Source: Ohtaekwangia koreensis | GTDB lineage: Bacteria > Bacteroidota > Bacteroidia > Cytophagales > Cyclobacteriaceae | Assembly (NCBI RefSeq): GCF_900167975.1 | Contig: NZ_FUZU01000003.1 | Location: 620,001-684,000 of the forward strand | Direction of reading: 5' to 3' | Length of the DNA: 64,000 nt | Shown: one piece after another, positions 31,719 to 40,299 of the stretch | How positions within the stretch are numbered: the first letter of the stretch is position 1 | Layout: each line of letters opens with the position of its first letter | Made by a program: the position numbers and the translations under genes | The notes under the pieces: model-generated | Database searches by the model: none | What the model was told of the DNA's origin: nothing | What the model saw: the letters and a program-made list of their open reading frames with translations, nothing else

Positions 31719-34289
31719 ATGAAAATCCATTCATCAAGTCGTTTCACTGCGCTGTCTTCGGTAAATCAGCAACGGTTCAGAACCAAGCTGGTCAATTGCA
31801 AAAAAAAGACTACGCTCCTATCATGGTATGCGCTCTATCTTTTTGTTACATGCGTTGGCATCTTTTGCGAAAGTTGCTCTCCGCGAGAAACCAAAGAAGA
31901 AGAGACTGCACCGTCCTTTCAAATCGTGGTCGATACCAGATTGAAGCCAAGCTCCCAGCCATTACCACGTTATCAAGATGGTGCCCCTCGGCCCTTGGCA
32001 ACGCTCACTGACAAGTCCGGTAAACAAGTTGACTTCGTTGAGAACGAGTTGTTGGTCGAGTTAGCAACAGAGAGTGAGCTAAATGCTTTTTTGGCAAAAT
32101 GGCGTGGCACCGTCCTTGCGGTTGACCGTCCGAAAACAGTGGGTATAGATGCGAGTCCAACATATCTAATTCGTGTTCAGACGGAGGTGGCGGATATATC
32201 CAAGTTGAAAAATAATTTGTCCGGGCTAAACACAAATGGAGGGTCTGATATCAGGGTGAGCAGTGAGGCCGCCATGCGTTTGATTGCAATGGGCGCTGAG
32301 ACCGCCATTACGGGTAAGCCAGTAGGTATAAACTTCCTCACTACATCCGATGGGTTTCAGGATGAAAACCTTGTTGAGGCCCCTGCTTTTCCAAACCCTG
32401 GAGGTGACGCTAAACATCAAATTATAAATGAGAGCGGTGCGCTTGTTGAGAATTGGAGTCCCAATCCCTTTAACTGGACTTATATGAAGTCAGGCGGCAA
32501 CTTTGATATAGGAGTCACGAGCGCGTGGAAAGTGCTTGAGCGGGTTGGAGCTTTCAAGAACAAGGTAAAAATAGCTGTGATCGATGGAGGATTTGGCAGC
32601 GGAGAAGATTTTCCGACTCCCTACGAGTTTAATAAAGCATCGTTTGCTGCGCTCGATCCTACGGGACCGAACGAGAATGAGTGTACAGGTGGTGCTGTTT
32701 GTAGATGGCACGGCTGGAACGTTGTCAATGCCGCCATGGGGCAGGTTAATAACGGCATTGGAGCGGCCGGTCCAGCGGGTCCTGTGGGAAAACTGCTTGC
32801 CATCCGCCGCAGTGCGGATATATTTAACAATCTCCAATCGATCACACTTGCCCTTTTTAGTGGCGCCAACATTATCAACATGAGTTTCACTGCGCGAGTA
32901 CCTGCAATCTTGACGTGGGCAATAATCCCGTACAACCTTGCTACCCTCCGGGCTCATGGAGCAGGTAAACTTCTTTTCGCTTCTGCTGGAAATGATGGGG
33001 AAGATATAAACGAGGAAGATTGTTTCATTATATGTTGGGAGTCTGCTTGGTGGGCTCCAGCCGAAAATGGAGGGGTTATTGCCGTTGGGGCGATGAAAGC
33101 TGATGTACCGTTCCGCCGAAATAACAGCAACTATGGTGACGAGGAATTGGATATTTGGGGGCCTGGCTCGTTATGGGTTGGAAGGGACTATGACGATAAC
33201 TTACCACATGTATTTACTGCAACTAGTGCAGCCTCACCTTATGTGGCTGGCGTAGCCGCGCTAATATGGGCTGCCAATCCAGGCCTTGACAACGAAGGGG
33301 TAGAACGCATTTTATATGAAACTGCCCATCAAGGAAAGTCAGGCCAGGTTGAGCGCTGGCCGAATGCATATTCCGCGGTGATTCGAGCCCTTGGTGGCAC
33401 GCCTCCACAAATAACAATTGGTGTTCAGCCGACACTACAATTTGGTAGTTGTGAGATGACCTTTGATTTCTCTGCAAATGTCGTGGACCCAGATAACGGA
33501 CCACCACAGGTCACATGGACAAGCGACATTTCCGGTCCACTGGGTTCAGGAAATTTCCTTACACGCTCGTTACCTGATGGTACGCACCACATCACCGCCA
33601 CTGCGATGGATGGCATTGGTCTTACAACAAGTTCAAACGAGATCGTTCTGACGGTTGCTAATGCTTTCAAAGCCCTTATGCCGAGGGTGGAAATCATCTC
33701 TCTTACCAATCATCAGACCTTTACATCTAATCAAACCGTTACGTTGGAAGTAGGTGGCCTTGATCCGAACAAAGCTCTTGGAGGCTTGGTGGCGTCAAAC
33801 GTCCGATGGGTATCATCGAGGGATGGCGAACTGGGTATGGGACAACGCATTTTCCGAACACTAACGCCTGGCGCCCATTACATTTATGTCTATTATACCG
33901 GTATCTGTGGTGGAACGGCTGATGACTTCCGGCTGATTCAAATTACGGAAAAGGTGCTGGATGGCCCGCCCAATATGTCAATCACGACACCAATCACTAA
34001 TGATATAGTTGTGCGTGCTAATGAAAATGGTGAAGGCTGTCTTCGCGTTGCCGGCTTCGGTTATGATGAAGAAGATCATGATTTTGCCACTATTGAATGG
34101 TGGGAGACAAACCGAAACGATCTTCAATGGAAGGTTCTCTCTTTTGACCAAAACACTACTGTCTGTCTCAAACTTGGTCCAAATGCAACCGCTACCACAC
34201 ACGAGATTCGGCTTCGAGGTAAGGACAAATTTGGCCACACAGCCTACTCAGCGCCATTGAGAGTAACCGTATTACCTGGCTTGCACTGA
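31719..34289 (+). CDS. Large secreted subtilisin-like (S8) protease with Ig-like C-terminal part
   Basis: 856 residues from ATG 31719; a longer TTG start at 31605 only adds residues before the membrane segment. A hydrophobic segment near residue 40 (LSWYALYLFVTCVGIFC) with nearby cysteines suggests a lipoprotein-like or anchored export signal. The S8 domain has Asp in IAVIDGGFG, His in RWHGWNVVN, Asn in FASAGNDGE and Ser in ATSAASPYVAGVAALI. After it come about three beta-sandwich units (ITIGVQPTLQFGSCEMTFDFSA; VEIISLTNHQTFTSNQ; MSITTPITNDIVV). It is a cell-surface or secreted degradative protease. A purine-rich GAGAGA tract begins at its stop codon. It stands alone and shows no link to the RiPP cluster's own subtilase beyond the fold. 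Confidence 0.85.
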   Translation: MKIHSSSRFTALSSVNQQRFRTKLVNCKKKTTLLSWYALYLFVTCVGIFCESCSPRETKEEETAPSFQIVVDTRLKPSSQPLPRYQDGAPRPLATLTDKSGKQVDFVENELLVELATESELNAFLAKWRGTVLAVDRPKTVGIDASPTYLIRVQTEVADISKLKNNLSGLNTNGGSDIRVSSEAAMRLIAMGAETAITGKPVGINFLTTSDGFQDENLVEAPAFPNPGGDAKHQIINESGALVENWSPNPFNWTYMKSGGNFDIGVTSAWKVLERVGAFKNKVKIAVIDGGFGSGEDFPTPYEFNKASFAALDPTGPNENECTGGAVCRWHGWNVVNAAMGQVNNGIGAAGPAGPVGKLLAIRRSADIFNNLQSITLALFSGANIINMSFTARVPAILTWAIIPYNLATLRAHGAGKLLFASAGNDGEDINEEDCFIICWESAWWAPAENGGVIAVGAMKADVPFRRNNSNYGDEELDIWGPGSLWVGRDYDDNLPHVFTATSAASPYVAGVAALIWAANPGLDNEGVERILYETAHQGKSGQVERWPNAYSAVIRALGGTPPQITIGVQPTLQFGSCEMTFDFSANVVDPDNGPPQVTWTSDISGPLGSGNFLTRSLPDGTHHITATAMDGIGLTTSSNEIVLTVANAFKALMPRVEIISLTNHQTFTSNQTVTLEVGGLDPNKALGGLVASNVRWVSSRDGELGMGQRIFRTLTPGAHYIYVYYTGICGGTADDFRLIQITEKVLDGPPNMSITTPITNDIVVRANENGEGCLRVAGFGYDEEDHDFATIEWWETNRNDLQWKVLSFDQNTTVCLKLGPNATATTHEIRLRGKDKFGHTAYSAPLRVTVLPGLH

Positions 34290-34350
34290 GAGAGAGAGAG
34301 ATAAAGAGAAAGAACAGAAACAAGAGAAGACGTCTCTGATAGATTAAAAA

Positions 34351-34382
34351 TTACACAGGAAAAGTAAGATTCTCCTGTGTAA
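34351..34382 (+). terminator. Hairpin after the large protease gene
   Basis: Stem TTACACAGGA at 34351-34360 and TCCTGTGTAA at 34373-34382, some 60 bases after the protease stop. No T-run follows on the plus strand; an A-run precedes it, so it could also serve minus-strand transcripts. Confidence 0.55.
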
Positions 34383-34845
34383 CTTACCCTATTCGACTCT
34401 ACCTGTGAAACCGCATTCGCAAGTAACTGTGGTTGTATCTGCAAGCCTTACATACCCGCTAATCTTGAGTACACCTATGGGCGTATTAAATTGTAAATTA
34501 TAAAACAGTCCTGCTAAAATGCACAGTTGGATTACGCAGAGGTGACATGTATAATAACTATCAAGATAATGAAGAGGTTTGTTTTGGTCTGGACGGAAAT
34601 CAACTACTAATTGTGAGTTACTATATAACAATCGCTTAAACCACTCCCCTTTCCAACACTAACCGAATTACTAACCGCGAACAAACTGCCATCAATTATT
34701 ACAGAATAAATAATATGATCCATTTCATTGGCTTACAAAGGTAATCTACATCTCATTATTTCACTATATCTATAGCAAGCTATATTGATCACAGGAAAGA
34801 TTTCCTCTGATTTGAATACCTTAGAATGGCACGATCATTAATTCA
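34383..34845. other. Intergenic stretch between protease and LytTR regulator
   Basis: About 460 AT-rich bases. An 80-codon minus-strand frame at 34389-34631 has no family likeness. I see nothing else. Confidence 0.5.
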
Positions 34846-35571
34846 TTACTCATCAGTGGATGCAGTAGAACCCATATAGCTACTAAAAAAATCCTTCCGA
34901 TATGTTTCTCCTAATGGAATTTCTACAGCGCCAACATATATAGTATGATTATCGAATGATTCTATATAGTTTCTATTAACCAGATAGGATTTACTCACAC
35001 GCATAAAGAGAAGAGAAGGAATTTTTTGATGAATAGTTTTTAAGTTCATAGCCGTGAACAGTTTCTGATTCTGTGTATGGATAACAACATAATCTTTTAG
35101 CCCTTCGATAAACCGGATATCGCGAAAATATACCTTGTAGTATTTACGATCCGCTTTAATAAACAAATGGTCCTCCGCGTTTGATTCAATCGTATTGGTT
35201 TGGGCTTGATCAGTCAGTAATTTCTTATAGGTAATCGCCTTGTTTATAGCTTTCTCTGCTCGCACTTTCTCGATCGGTTTCAGCAGGTAATCCACAGCAT
35301 CCAATTCATAACTTTTTAAAGCATACTGCGAATAAGCTGTAGTAAAGATGATGAGAGTTTGTTTGGGTACACGCTAGGCAAATTCCAATCCCGTTACCAT
35401 CGGCATTTCAATGTCCAGAAAAATAAGATCAACTTCCTGCGTTTTCAGAAAATCAAGTGCAGTCACAGCATTCGAAAATTTCCCAATGATCTCAAGCTGC
35501 GAGACTTCCTGTATCAGCGCTTGCATTTCATCACGGGCCAACGGTTCATCATCAACAATTATACAGGTCAT
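34846..35571 (-). pseudogene. LytTR response regulator interrupted by an in-frame TAG
   Basis: From ATG 35571 the receiver domain reads CIIVDDEPLARDEM with the phospho-acceptor Asp in LIFLDIEMP. A TAG at 35374-35376 follows GLEFA. Without any frame change, reading goes on through RVPKQTLIIFTTAYSQYA, the conserved Lys loop DAVDYLLKPIEK and a LytTR DNA-binding domain (IRFIEGLKDYVVIHT, PSLLFMRVSKSYLVN) to 34846. The full length would be 241 codons, normal for the family. So a single amber codon is the only defect. It overlaps the kinase gene by 4 bases (ATGA). The gene may be newly broken, read through, or carry a sequencing error. Confidence 0.85.
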
Positions 35572-36668
35572 ACAGGTATAGTTAGATTTACAGTATATTC
35601 ACGATCATCATCAACAATATCAAGAGTATATTTATCTTTATATAACAACTCCAATCGTCTTTTTATATTGACAAGTCCTAAACCGCTGTTCTTCTTATCC
35701 ACAACCTGATACACCTTGCTTACCGAATTAGTACACGTAAAATGCAACCTCCGTTCCTTAATCTCGATGCGGATATTGATATAAGTGTCTTCATCAGTTA
35801 CGTCTACACTATGCTTGATCGCGTTTTCAACGAATGTTGTAAACAGGTTAGGAGGCACAAAAACGCTATTCAATACACGTTTATCAGTGCTGCTCTCCAG
35901 CGAAACAGAAAGATTATCCCTCCTGATCTTTTCAAGGTTAACAAAGTTTGATAAAAAATTTATCTCGGAGGTTAACAATGTTTTGTCCTCATTATTTTCA
36001 TAGAGTTGAAACCGTAAGAATTCCGACAGTTTCACAATGACAACAGAAGCCTTCTCGGGATCGGTTCGGATCAATGCTTTTACGTTGTTGAGCATATTAA
36101 ACAAGAAGTGTGGATTGATCTGGTTTTTCAATTCGTTCAATTCCATGCGTAAGGTAAGATTATTTAACTCGGCAATACGTTCATTGTCCTTCATCCAGCG
36201 CTGTAAAAGCCTCACCGTAGTAGTAACAAGTATAACGCTGATGGATATAACCGTGCCCTCATAAACGCCTTGTATTTGCCTCGGTGTGTTAGCGACACGG
36301 TATTCCAGAAAGTATACATTCAGAATATATCCGATAGCCTGTAACCCTGCAACAACCAACATGACCAACAGCGTCAGGTATAGCATATACTTGCTTTTAA
36401 AGAAAAAGTATGGAACCAGCACATATATATTGATATAAACCATCACAACAAAAGTCAAGTATGTTGTCAATATGCAGTAATATCTATAGACCCCTATAAA
36501 GGAGTTTGAAAAATCGGATACCGACAGAATCGATAACAAGCCCAGCAGAAATATAGCATGACGCGAAAACCTGTGCCGATCTTCTATGAGAAGGTTTATT
36601 ACATGACTGTTTCTTAGTTTTTGAGTATCTTCCGTCATCGTTGTGTCTTTAGAGCCTTGCATCAACAT
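35568..36668 (-). CDS. Membrane histidine kinase of the LytS/YpdA type
   Basis: 366 residues from ATG 36668; ATG 36638 (MTEDTQ) is an alternative start. The N-terminal half has about four membrane helices (FLLGLLSILSVSDF, LTTYLTFVVMVYINIYVLV, MLYLTLLVMLVVAGLQAIGY, ISVILVTTTVRLL). The kinase part has the phospho-acceptor motif INPHFLFNMLNNVKALI (His_kinase family PF06580) and an HATPase with FVENAIKHSVD and SGLGLVNIKRRL. It would phosphorylate the LytTR regulator with which it shares a 4-base overlap. The efflux operon starts 158 bases away in the other direction and is a likely target by position. Confidence 0.9.
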   Translation of the reverse strand: MLMQGSKDTTMTEDTQKLRNSHVINLLIEDRHRFSRHAIFLLGLLSILSVSDFSNSFIGVYRYYCILTTYLTFVVMVYINIYVLVPYFFFKSKYMLYLTLLVMLVVAGLQAIGYILNVYFLEYRVANTPRQIQGVYEGTVISISVILVTTTVRLLQRWMKDNERIAELNNLTLRMELNELKNQINPHFLFNMLNNVKALIRTDPEKASVVIVKLSEFLRFQLYENNEDKTLLTSEINFLSNFVNLEKIRRDNLSVSLESSTDKRVLNSVFVPPNLFTTFVENAIKHSVDVTDEDTYINIRIEIKERRLHFTCTNSVSKVYQVVDKKNSGLGLVNIKRRLELLYKDKYTLDIVDDDREYTVNLTIPV

Positions 36669-36826
36669 CCAGCGTTTGGAAATGCAAAATTAGACGAACT
36701 CCGCTTCCTGCACTATACAAATTTCTCCAGAATCCGGATTTGGTAGAAAATGCACCGGGTTTCGTATAATCCTCCCCTACCACGCGGCTATATATACTTC
36801 TTTTGCTTCCATTATTTAACCCTTTT

Positions 36827-37822
36827 ATGGAAGCTAATATAGAAAACAGGAAGATGTTCAGAAGCGCAATAGCAGCGTTGTTTATGCTCGCACTATCGGG
36901 TGAGTGTTTTGCGCAATCGGGTGAGGCGAAAGACAATCGCCAGAGTTCACAACGCGCTGACACCATCGTACACAAAAAGTTTATTACTACATCACCACGG
37001 CTAGGAGGTGTTACCGTAACCAACACATTCATTCCTGTAAAGGCTGATGGAAATACGTTCACGATACAAATGCCTACGGTAGATATTGGTATTCCTGTAT
37101 ACAAAAATTTTAGAACAAAACATCCTGTGCTCGTAAAGGCTGGCATACGCTACCAGGGGCTTATACTTTCGGATGAACGAAAAATAGGAAGTAATGCCTT
37201 CCACTCCATCTCTATTCCGGTACTCTTCAGTTATTCTATCACGCGTGCTACAAACCTCACACTGATCAGTTCGACTTCCGTTAACTCTGATTATAAACAA
37301 GACATCGAGGAACAAGATATACTTTACACCGTGGGGGTCAGAATCGGTTTTCATCAAGATCGAAAATTTAAATATGGTATCACACCGACATACACAAAAG
37401 GTTATTCCGGCACATTTTTGCTACCGATTATAGACATCGATTGGACCATCAACAAACGATTAACCCTTACGGCTATATTACCTGCCCGCGCCACCTTAAA
37501 GTATAAAGTATCGGAAATACACTCGTTAGGTGCTACCGTATGGATTGGCGGTAACAATATGTACCGGCTCAATGAAGCCGAGAAAGAACAATATATACAC
37601 TTACGGCAAAACAATGCCGGCCTCCTTTACGAAGCAAAGCTTGGACAACGCTGGAAATTGAATCTTACTGCGGGTTATACCCTTATGCAAAAACTGGAAA
37701 CTTTTGATATCGATCAGAAAATATCATTAAACAAATTCAATGATCTTAATCATCGGAGAACGAATGTCGCTTATCACGAAAAATCATTTGTAGTCCAGAC
37801 CGGCATCAGTTACCAGTTCTGA
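36827..37822 (+). CDS. Outer-membrane beta-barrel protein (DUF6268-like)
   Basis: 331 residues from ATG 36827; ATG 36854 (MFRSAIAALFML) directly at the signal peptide is possible. The signal ends in SGECFAQ. The mature protein is a run of alternating beta strands (KAGIRYQGLILS, SISIPVLFSYSI, YTVGVRIGFHQD, KYGITPTYTKGYSG) and ends in an aromatic C-terminus, QTGISYQF, as outer-membrane barrels do. It opens the efflux operon, 56 bases before the TolC-like gene. Its role is unknown; it may assist the pump or be co-regulated. Confidence 0.75.
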   Translation: MEANIENRKMFRSAIAALFMLALSGECFAQSGEAKDNRQSSQRADTIVHKKFITTSPRLGGVTVTNTFIPVKADGNTFTIQMPTVDIGIPVYKNFRTKHPVLVKAGIRYQGLILSDERKIGSNAFHSISIPVLFSYSITRATNLTLISSTSVNSDYKQDIEEQDILYTVGVRIGFHQDRKFKYGITPTYTKGYSGTFLLPIIDIDWTINKRLTLTAILPARATLKYKVSEIHSLGATVWIGGNNMYRLNEAEKEQYIHLRQNNAGLLYEAKLGQRWKLNLTAGYTLMQKLETFDIDQKISLNKFNDLNHRRTNVAYHEKSFVVQTGISYQF

Positions 37823-37878
37823 CAGATTGATTAAACAGGATTTTCAATTATAGGCTTGCATTCAGCGGAGAAGAAAAC

Positions 37879-39219
37879 ATGATACGAATGAACAGGGTAT
37901 TTTTCTTAAGTATACTACTAATACTTCCGTGTATGGTATATGCACAGGAGGTTTGGACACTCAAGTCCTGTATTGAATACGGGCTAAAGAATAATCACAG
38001 CAGCGCTATGTATGCCAATGATAAGGAAGTGGCGGATGCAAAAGCGAAAGAAGCATTGGCTGCATACCTGCCTACCATAACGTTAACCGGATCGCTGGAC
38101 GATAATATTAAAGTTCAGGAGACCGTTATACCTGCAGGTGTATTCAGTCCTACGGATCTCCGCGTAGCGTTTACAAAACGTTACCAGGTTAACCCGGTGG
38201 CACAGTTGGATCAAACCATCTTCGACAAGTCTATTCTCACCGGTCTTCAGGCCAACCGGTATAATAAACTTCAGGCCGAGCTTAATGTTACCAAGAATGA
38301 AGAGACCATCATTTACAATATCAGTACGGCTTACTTTCAGATAGCAGTATACCGCGAACAACTAGCCCAGCAGCAAGCTACCAGTGAAACATATCGCGGG
38401 CAAATGCAGATCGCGGAGCACCAGGTAAACAAAGGTATAACACTGCCAAAAGATCTTGAGAAAATAAAAGTAAACTATAACAATGCACGCATTCAAATCA
38501 GAGTAGCCGAAACCAACCTGACGTTATCTGAAAATAAACTGAAATATGAAATGGGTTTTCCCATGCATGACCAGTTGCAGGTGAAATCTTCCGGTAATGA
38601 GGCCACCGAGTTTATTACTCCGGCTGCAGATATACCGCATGAGACTTCTGTGGTTAATCTTACAGATTACAAACTCCTGCAGGCTACTGCCAAGTTAAAC
38701 GAGATCGATGAGCGCAGATTAAAAAACCTGATTTACCCTAAGCTTACCGCGTATGCCCGCTATGGCAGTATAGGGTTTGGCGATCAACTGAACCAGGCGT
38801 GGTCTTCCATGGCATCGTACTCTGCTATAGGGTTAAAACTCACCATTCCGATTGTTGATTTTAAACGCCATGCACAGATCCGGCAGGCGCGGTATAAATG
38901 GCAAAGCGCAAATGAGAATCTGTTGCTGCAGGAAAGTAAATATCAGATGGAGCTGGAAAATGCAAAGGTTAAGTTCATGCAGGAGCAACAGAACCTGGCG
39001 CTAAACAAAGAGAATATAGCATTGGCAAAAGCTTCATTCGAAGCTATTAACCTTCAATATCAAAAAGGCACCACTGATCTAACGGAGTGGCTAACAGCCC
39101 AGAACACATTGAAGGAATCGCAGAGTAATTATCTCAATTCATTATATACTTTTTTTCAGACGAAGGTCGATCTGGAAAAAGCACGGGGAACATTAAAAAC
39201 TTTTTACCAGGCGCTATAA
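37879..39219 (+). CDS. TolC-family outer-membrane efflux protein
   Basis: 446 residues with a signal peptide (LSILLILPCMVYAQ). It has two OEP repeats made of long helices plus short strands: WTLKSCIEYGLKNNH at the start, and a second repeat beginning near LTDYKLLQATAKLNEIDERR with LKLTIPIVDF. This is the tunnel component that connects the RND pump to the outside. It is followed 9 bases later by the membrane-fusion gene, so the three are one tripartite unit. Confidence 0.92.
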   Translation: MIRMNRVFFLSILLILPCMVYAQEVWTLKSCIEYGLKNNHSSAMYANDKEVADAKAKEALAAYLPTITLTGSLDDNIKVQETVIPAGVFSPTDLRVAFTKRYQVNPVAQLDQTIFDKSILTGLQANRYNKLQAELNVTKNEETIIYNISTAYFQIAVYREQLAQQQATSETYRGQMQIAEHQVNKGITLPKDLEKIKVNYNNARIQIRVAETNLTLSENKLKYEMGFPMHDQLQVKSSGNEATEFITPAADIPHETSVVNLTDYKLLQATAKLNEIDERRLKNLIYPKLTAYARYGSIGFGDQLNQAWSSMASYSAIGLKLTIPIVDFKRHAQIRQARYKWQSANENLLLQESKYQMELENAKVKFMQEQQNLALNKENIALAKASFEAINLQYQKGTTDLTEWLTAQNTLKESQSNYLNSLYTFFQTKVDLEKARGTLKTFYQAL

Positions 39220-39228
39220 TTAATTTAT

Positions 39229-40287
39229 ATGAAGAGTAAATATGTCATAAGCATCGTTGGCTTCCTTATAATCGTGCTGATCGCCTATAAGCTTTCAGCC
39301 AACAAAAAGAAAATTGACGAAAAGAAGAATAAGTCAACGGAAACAACGGTACGTGTACCCGTAAAAGTTGCCACAGCACAAGAGCAGTTGCAGGAGCTTA
39401 CCATGATTAAAACCGGAAGCGTTGCTCCCTTTAAAGAAGTGAAAGCGCTGGCGTTGAACGGAGGTTTGATCCGCCAGGTTCGCTTCGAACTGGGCGACCA
39501 TGTAAAAGAAGGACAAGTGCTGGCGGTAATGGATATACGCACACTTCAACTCGATCTGCAAAAAGCAGAGACCAATGCCGCCAAGCTGGAAAACGATCTG
39601 AAAATATATACGGAACTATGGTTGGGTAAAGCTGCTACCCAAGAGAAAGTAACAGAGATCAGCAAAAATTACCAGGATGCAATAAACGAGGTTAACCAGG
39701 TAAAAAAGAATATAGACGATGCGTCTATCAAAGCACCGATCAGCGGTATTATATCGGTCAAATCTGCTGAGCAGGGTATGTATGTAAATGGAGGTGGCGA
39801 AATTGCAACCGTCATCAATCTTTCCAAAGCAAAAGTAGCAGTTAACCTGACGGAGAACGAAGTATACCAGTTGGTGCAGGGACAACCGGTAAAGATTACA
39901 AGCGATGTATATCCGGATAAAGTATTTTCCGGGAAGGTTAGCTTTATAAGCCCGCAGGCAGATGCAACGCACAATTATAGTGTAGAGATCATGATGGATA
40001 ATACCGAGCGTTCGCTGTTGCGTTCCGGAACATTTGTATATGTAGACTTCTCAAAAAGTACTACCGAAAAAATGCTGGTGGTTCCGCGCGAAGCATTGGT
40101 AGAGAGTACACGCAACGCTTCGGTATATATAGTGTCCGACAGTGTTGTACACCGGAAAGCAATTCAAACCGGAAAAGAGCTGAACGGAAACATCCAGGTT
40201 CTCGGAGGGCTTCGTGCCGGTGATGTAGTGGTGACCTCCGGCCAGATCAATTTGAAAGAAGGCAGCGCAGTTCATATATCCCACTAA
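39229..40287 (+). CDS. RND efflux periplasmic adaptor (membrane-fusion protein)
   Basis: 352 residues. One N-terminal membrane helix (YVISIVGFLIIVLIAYKL) is followed by the biotinyl-lipoyl halves GGLIRQVRFELGDHVKEGQVLAVMD and IKAPISGIISVKSAEQGMYV around a helical hairpin. The beta-barrel (VNLTENEVYQLVQGQPVKI) and membrane-proximal domains come after. It lacks a lipobox and is anchored by its helix. It bridges the pump and the TolC-like tunnel. The pump gene starts 12 bases after its stop. Confidence 0.92.
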   Translation: MKSKYVISIVGFLIIVLIAYKLSANKKKIDEKKNKSTETTVRVPVKVATAQEQLQELTMIKTGSVAPFKEVKALALNGGLIRQVRFELGDHVKEGQVLAVMDIRTLQLDLQKAETNAAKLENDLKIYTELWLGKAATQEKVTEISKNYQDAINEVNQVKKNIDDASIKAPISGIISVKSAEQGMYVNGGGEIATVINLSKAKVAVNLTENEVYQLVQGQPVKITSDVYPDKVFSGKVSFISPQADATHNYSVEIMMDNTERSLLRSGTFVYVDFSKSTTEKMLVVPREALVESTRNASVYIVSDSVVHRKAIQTGKELNGNIQVLGGLRAGDVVVTSGQINLKEGSAVHISH

Positions 40288-40299
40288 ACAGAAGCAGTC

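Noticed and set aside
34389-34631. 80-codon minus-strand frame downstream of the LytTR regulator gene
   Set aside because: It overlaps the expected transcript end and shows no domain.
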